From: Nematopogon swammerdamellus
Taxonomy: Eukaryota; Arthropoda; Insecta; Lepidoptera; Adelidae
Reading direction: 5' to 3'
Length of the DNA: 64,000 bases
NCBI GenBank assembly: GCA_946902875.1
Contig: OX336343.1
Span: 22,863,596 to 22,927,595, forward strand
Shown: positions 11,328 to 21,300 of the stretch, piece by piece
Layout of the letters: each line of letters begins with the position of its first letter
Numbering within the stretch: the stretch's first letter is position 1
Position numbers and translations under genes: made by a program
The notes under the pieces: generated by a model
What the model saw: the letters and a program-made list of their open reading frames with translations, nothing else
What the model was told of the DNA's origin: nothing
Database searches by the model: none

Positions 11328-11804
11328 TGTTTCTGGATAGGGTTTCGTAACTTCAGGGTTCGAAAGGGGTCCATATTTGAAGAAGAAAAGCTCTGATACC
11401 TTTTCCCAGATTCGGTCATTTTATAGTACTTTTTGGTGAATATAGCTGCATCCAGATTTGGTGGACGGTTAATGTCCGCCTTATTAAATAAAAATAAAAT
11501 TACTAACTTGCATGCTTAACTAGTAGAAATTGAACTACATGCAGGTAAATTCCAAACACTTGAATTTGAATGACATCAAAAGAAAAAGGGCACTGGAGTA
11601 GGAGTATTGCACTCCCTAGACCTAGACAGCACTGTTGCCAAATATCCCCATACTCATTGTCCATAGAGTTTTTATTACAATTTTGAATTTTTGTATTAAT
11701 AAAAAATACGGAATTTCGATTTGAGTGATAAGTTTTTTTTTCTTCTAATAATGACTACTTTATATTCCTGAAGTTTCTCAAGGCTATCCTGAAACATCCT
11801 GTAT
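11328..11804. mobile_element. MITE-1 copy 1
   Basis: About 477 bp starting gtgtttctggatagggtttcg and ending ggctatcctgaaacatcctg, i.e. imperfect terminal inverted repeats. Strongly similar over its whole length to 17573-18042. No coding capacity. Confidence 0.75.
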
Positions 11805-11992
11805 AAACATCTTTTGACATGAAATTTTTAATATGACTCATTATTACATTTCTTTGTAATAAACTTTTACTAATTGTTGTTGATTTGACTTGATATATAT
11901 GTATATGTATCAAAATTGACGATGGCACTACACACCAGATATACCTAGGTAATGTAAATAGGCAGTGTGGTCAGATTCTTCAGTATTCATTC

Positions 11993-12228
11993 ATGTTTAC
12001 GCTGTAAATATTAATGTTTTTGTGAGCGTTCGTACGGGTTAATTATCTGTAAGTTACTTTAATATAATACTTATATCTATGATACTCGTACTAACAAAAC
12101 ATTGTGACTTGCGAAGTTTGTTTGTCAGTTCTTCTTCGCATTGAATTTAGAACTGGCAGAATTTCGACATGTCGAAGCGTAGGTTACCTACCTATGGATG
12201 AAATTATACAATAAACAATTAAATAACA
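11993..12228 (+). repeat. Repeat J copy (tail acaataaacaa)
   Basis: catgtttacgctgtaaatattaatg ... gtaggttacctacctatgg ... attatacaataaacaatt. The reverse complement of this unit interrupts the satellite at 61851-62090, which makes it a dispersed element. The acaataaa-type tail suggests a retroposon. Confidence 0.65.
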
Positions 12229-12615
12229 TGTATTACTCGCACTTTAAATATAGCGATGTATTCACGGAACTTGGGAGTAACGCAAAAAGTGATCCCAAAC
12301 GTGTCTCGGGAAAATTGCTATACCTATGTTTGCTATGTACCTATGATTGCTATGTTTGAAATGCCATACTATAGATATAATGTTTTATGTTATAATATGT
12401 TATTTGTAATACTTTTTTATATTTTCTTGAATAAATCATAGGTCTTAAATAGCCTGGTTCTGGCTGACATGTCCGAATACGGAAGAAGCCCTAAACAAAA
12501 ATTAAGATTTAAAAAAATATAGCCCAAAAAATATAAGTATGCATTATTTATTCATCATAATTTAAGTTTAAATATAATGTGTCACGTGTATTTATGAGTT
12601 AATTTATATATTATC
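12229..12615. other. No gene seen
   Basis: AT-rich, short open frames only. Confidence 0.45.
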
Positions 12616-12836
12616 CGCCCGCCCGCTCTAATATTTGACTTCTCTGCTAACCTCATAAGCCATTTAGCGTGATAGTAAGTAGCCTACAGTTGAAAGGAAG
12701 AATCAAGCTACCTGTACATTTTTAAGCTACCATCACATTTTTTTATTAAAATCGCTTCAGTGGTTCTCGAGTTATAAGCGGACAGACAGACAGACAGACT
12801 GAAAGCAGACGTTGGATTTTATTAAAGGTAAGGATT
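12616..12836 (+). repeat. Repeat F copy
   Basis: ccgcccgctctaatatttgacttc ... cataagccatttagcgtgatagtaag ... cttcagtggttctcgagttataagcgg, then cagacagacagacag. Collinear with 23953-24180. Confidence 0.75.
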
Positions 12837-13159
12837 GTACATAGGTAAGCACAGTTAGGAGTTGTAATTTGCCGACACCACAGAGTCAGGGAGCTGATTT
12901 TGAGGCCAACAATGCAGGTTCTATAGAAAAATAAACCCCGTAGAGAAGGGAACGAGACCCTCGTGCTCTACAGAGCCGAGAGGGACGGCACGATACCGCA
13001 CGCGGCGATGGCGTCTCTGATTGGAGATGTTGATTTAGATAAATTCTTTTAAAAAGGGGGATTTTACACATTCATTAAGTTCCGGATACATATGTCCCGT
13101 TGCACAATAAAAACAGTTAAATAAGAAAAAATGTAATTTTATTTTCACCCTACCATATT
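12837..13159. other. No gene seen
   Basis: Nothing recognised between repeat F and repeat C. Confidence 0.4.
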
Positions 13160-13468
13160 GTACCGTGTGGGGCCGGTACTTCAAAAAAATATCCCACTGC
13201 ATTTCACCCCGTGCATGTTGGAAAAGACCAGTAAGAGATAAGGACAATTTGCCGTGCTAAAGGGCGACAGGATAGCCACTTGTCATCGTGGCGTGGTTCT
13301 TCCACCGAGTGATGGCAAGTGGATCTTCGTGCCTCACTTGCTACTTGATAGTTATCTTGTCCTAATACTTTGCTAAACGTGGTTGTGGGTGTTGTGCTGT
13401 AATTTAACAGAGTTCTTGCAGCACAACACCGATTAATATGCTTACACCGATTGTCGGTATACAGCGAG
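13160..13468 (+). repeat. Repeat C, nearly complete
   Basis: Runs from taccgtgtggggccggtac, through the ccgtgctaaagggcgacagg and cttgatagttatcttgtcc segments, to the hairpin (ggtgttgtgctgtaatttaac...ttgcagcacaacacc) and attgtcggtatacagcg. Confidence 0.85.
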
Positions 13469-13482
13469 TGCGGTAGTATACC

Positions 13483-13593
13483 TATGAAATGAAGGAAAGC
13501 ACTGACATGGCACCTAGTTCACCCGGTGTTATGGGCTGACATCACGGGTGTTGTAGGTGATGTAGCCAACCGTGTCAGTTTCCATAAAAAAAA
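13483..13593 (+). mobile_element. SINE-A/B 3' fragment
   Basis: The last 110 nt of the shared body: gaaatgaaggaaagcactgacatgg ... gtagccaaccgtgtcagtttccat(A)8. Strongly 5'-truncated. Confidence 0.85.
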
Positions 13594-13598
13594 TCCCA

Positions 13599-13831
13599 TT
13601 TTTTTTCATGTAATCCGGTATGAGTGGCAGAGTCGGAGGGGCCAAAGCACATGCTGCGACCAGCCAATATCTCCTCTGAGAAGGTAGGTGCCATACCGGA
13701 GACTTCCCTGAATTGCTGGCTATACTGGACTAGAGGAGAACACAACCGAGGCTGCTATGCGGCCATCTTACATCCAGTACGGTGGTATCAACCCAGTCGG
13801 CTACAATTTGAGCCTACCACCTAGTAAGGGG
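13599..13831 (-). mobile_element. SINE-D copy without head
   Basis: (T)8 catgtaatccggtatgagtgg through the core to cctaccacctagtaaggggt. Tail and core are present, the tRNA-like head is absent. Confidence 0.85.
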
Positions 13832-14070
13832 TATGTATTAGGTATCTATGTGTCGCCATTTTGGACTCACAAACGTATACAGAGAGCTGAAACTTTGATG
13901 TTGTATGAGGTAGAAAAGAAATGAAGATAATCTGACCTCCGCTGTTGGGTTTATTCACGAAGCATTTGAGCAGTTAGAAGGGAAAATGAGTCGTGGTCGG
14001 CGCGCCGCAAGTAAGTACCGTTTGGCTTACTTCATACTTTTACTACTACTACTTCACATACATTACTTAT

Positions 14071-14435
14071 TGTGATAGCTCAGTGGTGCAGACAGTCGAC
14101 TGTCGCTATTGATGGTTAAACAACGCTGAGCGCTGGGTGACCGCTCGACCGTTGGAGGCTGACCGTGGTTCGGATACCACGTAAAACTGTAGGTCCCTTC
14201 CTTTCTTATCATACTAGGTGGTAGGGTTCAACCCGCCCGGGTTGGTACAACCGCACCGAATGAAATGTCGGTCGAAACGGCTATGCAAATAGTTTGTGTT
14301 TTCCGTCCAGTTCAGTGTAGCCGGCACGACCGAGGGGAAGCACTGACATGGCACCTAGTTCACCCGGTGTTATCGGCTGACATCACGGATGTTGTAGGTG
14401 ATGCAGCCAACCGTGTCAATTTCCATAAAAAAAAA
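14071..14435 (+). mobile_element. SINE-A, nearly full length
   Basis: Head gatagctcagtggtgca, then gttaaacaacgctgagcg.tgggtgaccgctcg (5S-like, with an internal deletion). Then gaggctgaccgtggttcgg, core, body and gtgtcaatttccat(A)9. Confidence 0.85.
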
Positions 14436-14899
14436 CTTTCTATAAACAAAATTAGTAGTAATAGCGGTTTCAGTAGTAATATCCCTTCTAGTTACTCCTT
14501 AGTCCGTGGCTTGATTTATACAAACGAACTGATATGCCACTTGTAGTTTAGATGAGATTTCCTTTATTCCTCGATCGAACACATCAAGACGCTCCCGCCA
14601 TCCGCCATCAACCTAGCGGAAACAAACCGCACTTTAACCTACAGCAATTTGCCACCACACGAACAATTCAAAATGACAGAACTGCTAATGTCATACATGC
14701 ATACAATTTGCACACAATTTCACATTGGACCGCTCGTGACGTGCGTCTTGATAAATAAGTGAATCGGTAAGGTGTGTGTGTGACAGAGATATACATAGGT
14801 ACATGTGATTATTAACTGCTTCTGTGTTCACGCCTGTTCAGACGGCGAAGAAAACACAGATTCAATATAGCCTTTAATCTTGAATATAGAGAGCAATAC
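14436..14899. other. No gene seen
   Basis: No confident assignment. The last 80 bp may belong to the LINE fragment that follows. Confidence 0.4.
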
Positions 14900-15258
14900 G
14901 TATCCTAGGAGGAGCCCTCTACCGTGCCTCTTGCCGACTGCTATTTGGATCTCTAGGAATCCTGACTGTACCTTCCTTGTATATATACGAAGTTATATGC
15001 TATGTTCGTGAAAATATCCACAAATTCGAACAAAATAATGTGAATCACAGTTACAATACAAGGAATGGAGACAAATTAAAGTCAGTGACACATCGGCTCA
15101 CCTTAGCTGAGAGGGACCCGAACATTATCGGTCCAAAATTTTATGAGAAACTTCCAATACAAATAAAAGACGAAAGTAGTGACAGAAAGTTCCAGTCCCA
15201 AGTGAGGCAAATGCTGTTGGATAAATGTATCTATGATTTAAACGAATATCTTAATTAA
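14900..15258 (+). pseudogene. LINE reverse-transcriptase C-terminal remnant
   Basis: The open frame encodes a C-terminal region typical of animal non-LTR retrotransposon ORF2. It holds RLLFGSLGILTVPSLYIYE, then NHSYNTRNG, then HRLTLAERDPNIIGPKFYEKLP, and stops at 15258 after LNEYLN. The 'GILTVPSLY..E', 'Y.TRN' and 'KFY..LP' blocks lie downstream of the RT domain in many LINE clades. The RT motifs themselves are missing, so this is a 5'-truncated insertion. An A-rich 3' region follows to about 15400. The exact clade cannot be told from this piece. Confidence 0.75.
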
Positions 15259-15427
15259 GATGCCAGAATTAATGTTAAAATTTATTATTACAATCATGTA
15301 AATTGACAACATTTACACTATGTACTTGTATGAACACGAATAATAACTGACATAGCATACTAATCCCTGTGAAACAAATATAATTGCGAACAGTGTGTTT
15401 TTTATGACGAAATAAACAAACATAAAC

Positions 15428-15657
15428 ATATATTTTTGTTTGAAAAATGCAAAGCGAAAATCATTGGAATAAATAAAAAATTATGCGACGTCATCATGAA
15501 GGTGCAAGAGAGCGAAAATTGGAGATAATACGTAACGGTCCGGTGGCGTAGTTGGTTATCGCGTTGGCGGCTCAAGCAAAAGACCCAGGTTCGAATCCTG
15601 GCCGGGATGTATTTTTTCCAATGATTTTCGCTTTGCATTTTTCAAACAAAAATATAT
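15428..15657. repeat. Perfect 42-bp inverted repeat around a tRNA-like sequence
   Basis: Arms 15428-15469 (atatatttttgtttgaaaaa...) and 15616-15657 are exactly complementary over 42 bp and enclose 146 bp that contains the tRNA-like unit at 15537. Only the right arm is kept in the second copy of the block. Confidence 0.9.
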
Positions 15658-15703
15658 ATAAAGCGAGTACGTGCTTAGTACTAACATATAAACATAAAAT
15701 ATT
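15476..15703 (+). repeat. Direct duplication, copy 1
   Basis: 228 bp repeated at 15804-16031 at a constant offset of 328 with no indel. By eye only two positions differ: gcaaaag/gccaaag in the tRNA-like part and acgtgc/acctgc downstream. This is a recent local duplication. Confidence 0.9.
15537..15608 (+). tRNA. tRNA-like sequence 1 (probably a tRNA-derived pseudogene)
   Basis: A cloverleaf can be drawn: acceptor GGTCCGG/CCGGGAT (one mismatch), D arm GCG..CGC, anticodon loop GGCTCAA, T arm CCAGG-TTCGAAT-CCTGG. The A box (tggcgtagttgg) and B box (ggttcgaatcc) are good. Against a working tRNA: position 33 is G rather than T, and the anticodon stem (TTGGC/GCAAA) is mispaired in this copy. The nominal anticodon would be CTC. 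It lies inside a perfect inverted repeat, which favours a tRNA-derived repeat. Confidence 0.4.
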
Positions 15704-15803
15704 ATTAAAAACCTCAAGTCAACTTCAAGTGTCCGATACCAAATACGACTTTGGTGACGACAGCATAAGGTTCAACATTGAACCGTGCAAGTTGACTGTT
15801 CGC

Positions 15804-16031
15804 AAAAATTATGCGACGTCATCATGAAGGTGCAAGAGAGCGAAAATTGGAGATAATACGTAACGGTCCGGTGGCGTAGTTGGTTATCGCGTTGGCGGCT
15901 CAAGCCAAAGACCCAGGTTCGAATCCTGGCCGGGATGTATTTTTTCCAATGATTTTCGCTTTGCATTTTTCAAACAAAAATATATATAAAGCGAGTACCT
16001 GCTTAGTACTAACATATAAACATAAAATATT
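15804..16031 (+). repeat. Direct duplication, copy 2
   Basis: Second copy of 15476-15703. It keeps the right inverted-repeat arm but not the left one. Confidence 0.9.
15865..15936 (+). tRNA. tRNA-like sequence 2 (probably a tRNA-derived pseudogene)
   Basis: Same as 15537-15608, except that the anticodon stem is perfect here (TTGGC/GCCAA). Structure: D arm GCG/CGC, 4-nt variable loop AGAC, T arm CCAGG/CCTGG, acceptor with one mismatch. The missing T33 still argues against normal decoding. This copy looks closer to the ancestral sequence. Confidence 0.45.
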
Positions 16032-16171
16032 TTTAATCTTGAATATAACGAAACATAAATATGAGCCTGTATCGATTCCTTTTTGACAGCTTCGGTTCTT
16101 AATCTGTGGCAGGCGGCGGACCAAAAAAACGCCACAGATGAGTAAGAGGCCATATGGGCCATTCTAGAACG

Positions 16172-16955
16172 CCCTGGATGTGAACACGATGTCGCCAAAG
16201 TTCCTATCAAACGCTCTGGATGTGAAAATGATATTGCCAAAATTCCTACCAAACGCTCTGAATGTGAACACAATGACGCCAAAATTCCTACCAAACTCTC
16301 TGAATGTGAACACGATGTCGCCAAAATTACCACCAAACTTTCTGAATGTGAACACAATGACGCCAAAATTCCTACCAAACTCTCTGAATGTGAACACGAT
16401 GTCGCCAAAATTACCACCAAACTCTCTGAATGTGAACACCATGTCGCCAAAATTCCTACCAAACTCGCTAAATGTGAACACGATGTTGCCAAAATTCCTA
16501 CCAAACGCTCTGAATGTGAACACAATGACGCCAAAATTCCTACCAAACTCTCTGAATGTGAACACGATGTCGCCAAAATTACCACCAAACTCTCTGAATG
16601 TGAACACGATATCGCCAAAATTCCTACCAAACTCGCTGAATGTGAACACGATGTTGCCAAAATTCCTACCAAACGCTCTGAATGTGAACACAATGACGCC
16701 AAAATTCCTACCAAACTCTCTGAATGTGAACACGATGTCGCCAAAATTACCACCAAACTCTCTGAATGTGAACACGATATCGCCAAAATTCCTACCAAAC
16801 TCGCTGAATGTGAACACGATATCGCCAAAATTCCTACAAAACTCGCTGAATGTGAGCACGATGTCGCCAAAATTCCTACCAAACGCTCTGAATGTGAACA
16901 CGATGTCGCCAAAGTTCCTACCAAACGCTCTGAATGTGAACACGAATGTCGCCAA
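16172..16955. repeat. Minisatellite, 42-bp unit, about 18.6 copies
   Basis: The unit is roughly 'aatgtgaacacgatgtcgcc' followed by 'aaaattcctaccaaactctctg'. Unit variants recur with a four-unit period (168 bp) in the second half, so there is a higher-order structure. Because 42 is a multiple of 3, one plus frame (320 codons) and two minus frames (363 and 274 codons) stay open across it. I regard these as by-products, not genes. Confidence 0.9.
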
Positions 16956-17572
16956 AATTCCTCCTGACTGTTCACCTGCTCGGAGCATTGATGTCTATTC
17001 TTTTCTTTTGAAGTTCTTATCCCTCACACCCTTGAGTCACCATAAAACTGTCAAGAGGCAAATCGCTTACGCAAGACGAAAATCGCATTTACCCAAAATC
17101 CCTCCCCCTGAAAGGCAAAAAAAAAAACAACAACGAGATTGAGCAAAGGGTAAGGAGGCGAGAAATCACTATTGACCAAAAAAGGACAATCCGAGGCATA
17201 ATAAAATAAACCGGCCACAATAATTTTTATTGTTCGGCTTAGGGAGGGTAAGGGAGGGTCGGAAATTATCATTTAAATAGAATGGGCCGGCAATATGGCG
17301 CGCATTCTGATGTATAAACCCGCGGAGGGTGCGCGGGGGGTGTGAGGGCTGCGCGGGGTGTGAGTGCAGGGAACCAGCCTGCGTTACTCTCGGAACGATT
17401 GGAGAGTTGTATTGTATTGTATGAATATATTCTTTATTGAACACCAATTTATACAAATTAGGCACAATAGGCGAGCTTAGTGCCGTGAGGCATTAAATTC
17501 TAACTAACCTTTGGGATGTTCGAGAAGTACATACATATGTGCAGGATAAATACTTTATAAATAAATTATTTA
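16956..17572. other. Mostly repeat-free; GC-rich near 17320-17360
   Basis: No SINE or LINE signature apart from 17405-17475 (tattctttattgaacaccaatttat...), which resembles a LINE-G 3' end in minus orientation. The rest, including gcgcggggggtgtgaggg, is unassigned and could be conserved non-coding DNA. Confidence 0.4.
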
Positions 17573-18042
17573 TAGGATGTTTCAGGATAGGGTTTCGTAA
17601 CTTCAGGGTTCGAAAGGGGTCCATATTTGAAGACGAAAAGCTCTGAAACTTTTTTCCAGATTTGGTCATTTTATAGTACTTTTTGGTGAAAATAGTTTCA
17701 TCGAGATTTGGTGGACGGTCAACGTCCGCCTTTATTAAATAAAAATAAAATTACTAACTTACATGCTTAACTAGTAGAATTGAACTGCATGAAGGAAATT
17801 CTAAACACTTAACTTTTAATGAAATCAAAAGGAAAATGGGACTGGACTAGGTCATTGCACTCCCTAGACCTAGACAGCACTATTGCCAAATCTCCTCATA
17901 CTCGCAGTTTTTAGTACAATTTTCAATTTTTGTATGAAAAAAAATACGGAATTTCGATTTGAGTGATAGGGATTTTTTTCTTCTAATAATGAGTACTTTC
18001 TATTCCTGAAGTTTCTCAAGCCTATCCTGAAACACCCTGTAT
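17573..18042. mobile_element. MITE-1 copy 2
   Basis: Starts aggatgtttcaggataggg and ends cctatcctgaaacaccctg, an imperfect terminal inverted repeat of about 35 bp. Collinear with 11328-11804 over its whole length. Confidence 0.8.
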
Positions 18043-18130
18043 ATATCCCTATCTCTACTTCTTATAAAAGGGAATGTCTGTCTATATGTATGTATGTTTG
18101 AGGTGAACAGCGAAGTAATCGGATAAAAAT

Positions 18131-18184
18131 TAAGAGTAATCGATGTTGCGCTGCAAGAAATCCTGTGAATTACAACACCGACCA
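18131..18184 (-). repeat. Repeat C fragment, left side of LTR-element target
   Basis: gagtaatcgatgttgcgctgcaagaa...ttacaacaccgacca matches 26311-26366 of the minus repeat C copy. It continues at 22734 after the LTR element (cacca.gtttagc.aagta). Confidence 0.75.
18180..18184. repeat. Target-site duplication GACCA (left)
   Basis: gacca immediately precedes the 5' LTR and is repeated right after the 3' LTR at 22729-22733. A 5-bp duplication is normal for Ty3/gypsy integrases. Confidence 0.85.
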
Positions 18185-18324
18185 TGGCATGTATGCAGAT
18201 GATTTGTATAAAAAGAATGTTCTGTCAATCTGTTGTCATGGCGTTGTGACTGAATAATTTTCTCAAATATATAATGGAAATTACTACTAGTTTTACTGCT
18301 GGAAGACCAGCTTGGGACTAGCTA
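18185..18324 (+). repeat. 5' LTR, 140 bp
   Basis: Begins tggcatgtatgcagatg and ends gggactagcta. Identical to 22589-22728. It starts with the usual TG but ends TA rather than CA. Confidence 0.9.
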
Positions 18325-18325
18325 T

Positions 18326-18336
18326 TGGCGACGAGG
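18326..18336 (+). promoter_or_regulatory. Primer-binding site, tRNA-Ser type
   Basis: TGGCGACGAGG, one base after the LTR, is complementary to CCTCGTCGCCA. As I recall it, that is the 3' end of an insect tRNA-Ser with its CCA. A tRNA-Ser primer would fit the Mag clade. Confidence 0.65.
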
Positions 18337-18356
18337 AGTGAAATCCGAAACCCAGC

Positions 18357-21300
18357 ATGGCTGTTGGGAAAGTTGGGGAATTCGATCTTTCGAGCGACAT
18401 ATGGGCGCAATATGTTGAGAGGCTTGAACAATTTTTTGTTGCAAATGATGTTGAAGAATCCAAGAAAATCCCAATTTTGGTGACGGTAATGGGGAAGAGC
18501 ACTTATGAGTTGGCTGTGAATTTATGTCATCCTGAGAAGCCTGCAGCGAAGACTTTCGAAGCTTTGACAAAAATCATAGGAGAGCATGTGGACCGGAGAC
18601 CGTCAATGCTGGCTGAAAGATTTAAATTTCGGCAAAAGAAGCAACATCAGGGAGAAACTATATGTGAATTCGTGCAAGAGCTGAAAAAGTTATCCAGGTT
18701 CTGCGATTTCTCCAGCAATCTCGAGGAAAATTTAAGAGATCAGTTGATATGCGGTCTTAAAAGTGATGTCATTCGGCAACGGTTATTTGCTGAAGACCGG
18801 ATTAACTTCACGGACGCCTTCAAACTTTCTGTGGCGTTGGAAGCGGCGGAAAAAGATGCAGCCTTGGTCGAAGGGGCCGTCGAGGGATGTAACGCCATCA
18901 CATCCTACCAACAGCGCGACGGAGGCAGAGGACGTTTTGTCCAGGAATCGACACTCACTAACCAAAACAATAATCAATTTTCAACACGGCAGTATTCCGC
19001 GAGTACAAAAGCTTTTCAGGCACGAGTCTGTGAGGTTTGCGGTTACAATCACAAGGTAGAGAATTGTAAATTCCGCAGCTATGTATGCAAGATATGTCTC
19101 AAAAGTGGCCATCTTAAAAAGATGTGCCCTCTTAATAAGAAGGTAAATGATTTATCTAAGAGAAACAATTTTATGTTAACCGAGGTAAAGCAAGAAGAAG
19201 ACTTGGAGGTAAAGGAAATATTCATTTGTTCTAATTATAGATTAGATGGCGTAGATGATCCTATAGACATGTATATTATATTGGATGGCAAGCCTGTAAG
19301 AATGGAGATAGACACTGGCTCGGCGGTATCTCTCATTAGTAGCGAGTTCTTGAATAAAACGTTTCCTTACCTGAAACTTATGCCAAGTAAAGTTAGACTA
19401 CGGTATTACACCGGAGAAGTAGTAAATACCAGAGGCGTGGTGCGGCCGCTGGTCGAGTATAATGGCCTTAAAAGGCGATTGGATTTGTATGTGATAGATA
19501 ATGGCAAAACATGCCTTTTGGGTCGCAGATGGTTGAGGGAAATGAAAATTCAAATCACGTTTTCTATGTATAATTTAAATTGTGATAAATTGAAATTTAA
19601 TGAGGATGAATTTATTTCCAGTTATCCTAAAGTGTTCGCGGCTGGTTTGGGACGTTTCACTGGAGGCGCTGTCGGGTTGAGGCTGCGCGCGGATGTCGCG
19701 CCTATCTACGTACGAGCGAGGCCGCTGCCGTTTGCGTTGCGGGATAAAGTAGAGGCCCAGATAGAGAATCACATCAAAGAAGGCGTGCTTCAACCTGTTG
19801 AGACGTCTGATTGGGCCACCCCAATCGTACCTGTGGTTAAAAAGGATGGCAGTATTCGTATTTGTGCCGACTTTAAAATCACTGTAAATCGTTTCTTAGA
19901 CATAGATCGCTTTCCCGTACCACGTATAGAGGATTTGTTGGCAACGTTAGGGGGCGGTGTCCGTTTTAGTAAGATAGACTTGGCACAAGCATACTCACAA
20001 TTCGAATTAAAAGAGGAAGATAGGAAGTACACCGTCATTAATACCCATCGCGGTCTGTTCCAATATACGCGTTTGGTTTTTGGCCTATCATCTAGTCCTG
20101 GAATTTTCCAGAGAAAAATGGAGGAGATCATGAGGGGCATACCAAATATAGCCATTTTTCTAGACGACATTTTGATTACAGGAAAAAACGACGAGGAACA
20201 TGTACGCACGTTAAAGATGGTTTTTGACAGATTAGAAAGTAGCGGCTTACGAGTTAAGCGGGATAAGTGTTCCTTCTTCCAGGATTCCGTGAACTATTTA
20301 GGTTTCAAAATAAGTAAGGATGGTGTTACTGGTTGCAAAGATAAGCTACAAGCGATAGAGCAAGCACCGACGCCTAAGGACGCTTCAGAACTGCGTTCTT
20401 TTATAGGGTTAGTTATGTATTACGGTAAGTTCGTGGAAAACATCAGTACTATTTTGGACCCTCTGTATGCCCTTCTCAAGAAGGATGTCTCATATGAATG
20501 GACAGGAGCCTGTGACCGAGCGTTCAATGAGGTGAAACAGATATTAATATCGCCGAATGTGCTCGCACATTATCAGCCTGCACTACCTTTGATTTTGACT
20601 TGTGACGCTAGTTCGGTAGGTGTAGGCGCGGTGCTGTCACAGATGACAGAGGCAGGAGAGCGACCGCTCGGGTACAGCTCGCGTACGCTCAGCTCCACAG
20701 AGCGAGCGTATTCTCAAATCGATAAAGAAGCTTTAGGTATCATATTTGGAATTAAAAAATATCATCAATATGTTTACGGAAGACGATTCACGTTGAGAAC
20801 AGATCACAAGCCGCTTGTTTCTATATTTGGACCTAAAAAGGGAATACCTGCGATGGCCGCTAGTCGTTTACAGCGCTGGGCAGTTTTGCTAGGTGGTTAC
20901 GATTATGACATAGAATACGTCACTAGCAAGGGCAACAGTGCCGACGCTCTATCGCGCCTGCCGTGTCAAATTCCTTCTCAACCGGAATCGAGCCAGTATA
21001 CATATTTACATTACGTTGAAGAGAAAATACCGATCAATAGTAAGGATATTAAGTTGTACGCTGAGAAGGATATAATTATAAGTAAAGTGTTGCATTACGT
21101 TCAAGCGGGTTGGCCTACATTGTGTCCAGAAACAGAAATGAAGCCTTATTTTTGTAGACGAAACGAGTTATACTCAGAGTTGGGTTGCCTGATGTGGGGA
21201 CACAGAGTAGTGGTTCCTGAAAAACTAAGAGGAAGAATTCTTCAGGAGTTACACGAAAGTCACATGGGTATAGTCAAGACTAAGTGCTTTGCGAGGAGTT

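Noticed and set aside
15537..15936. Two functional tRNA genes
   Set aside because: Position 33 is G, the acceptor stem has a mismatch, copy 1 has a broken anticodon stem, and the unit lies in a foldback duplication. Reported as tRNA-like with low confidence.
15884..17142. Three long open frames (320, 363, 274 codons)
   Set aside because: All follow from a 42-bp tandem repeat whose unit is a multiple of three. No start context, domain or codon bias supports a protein.
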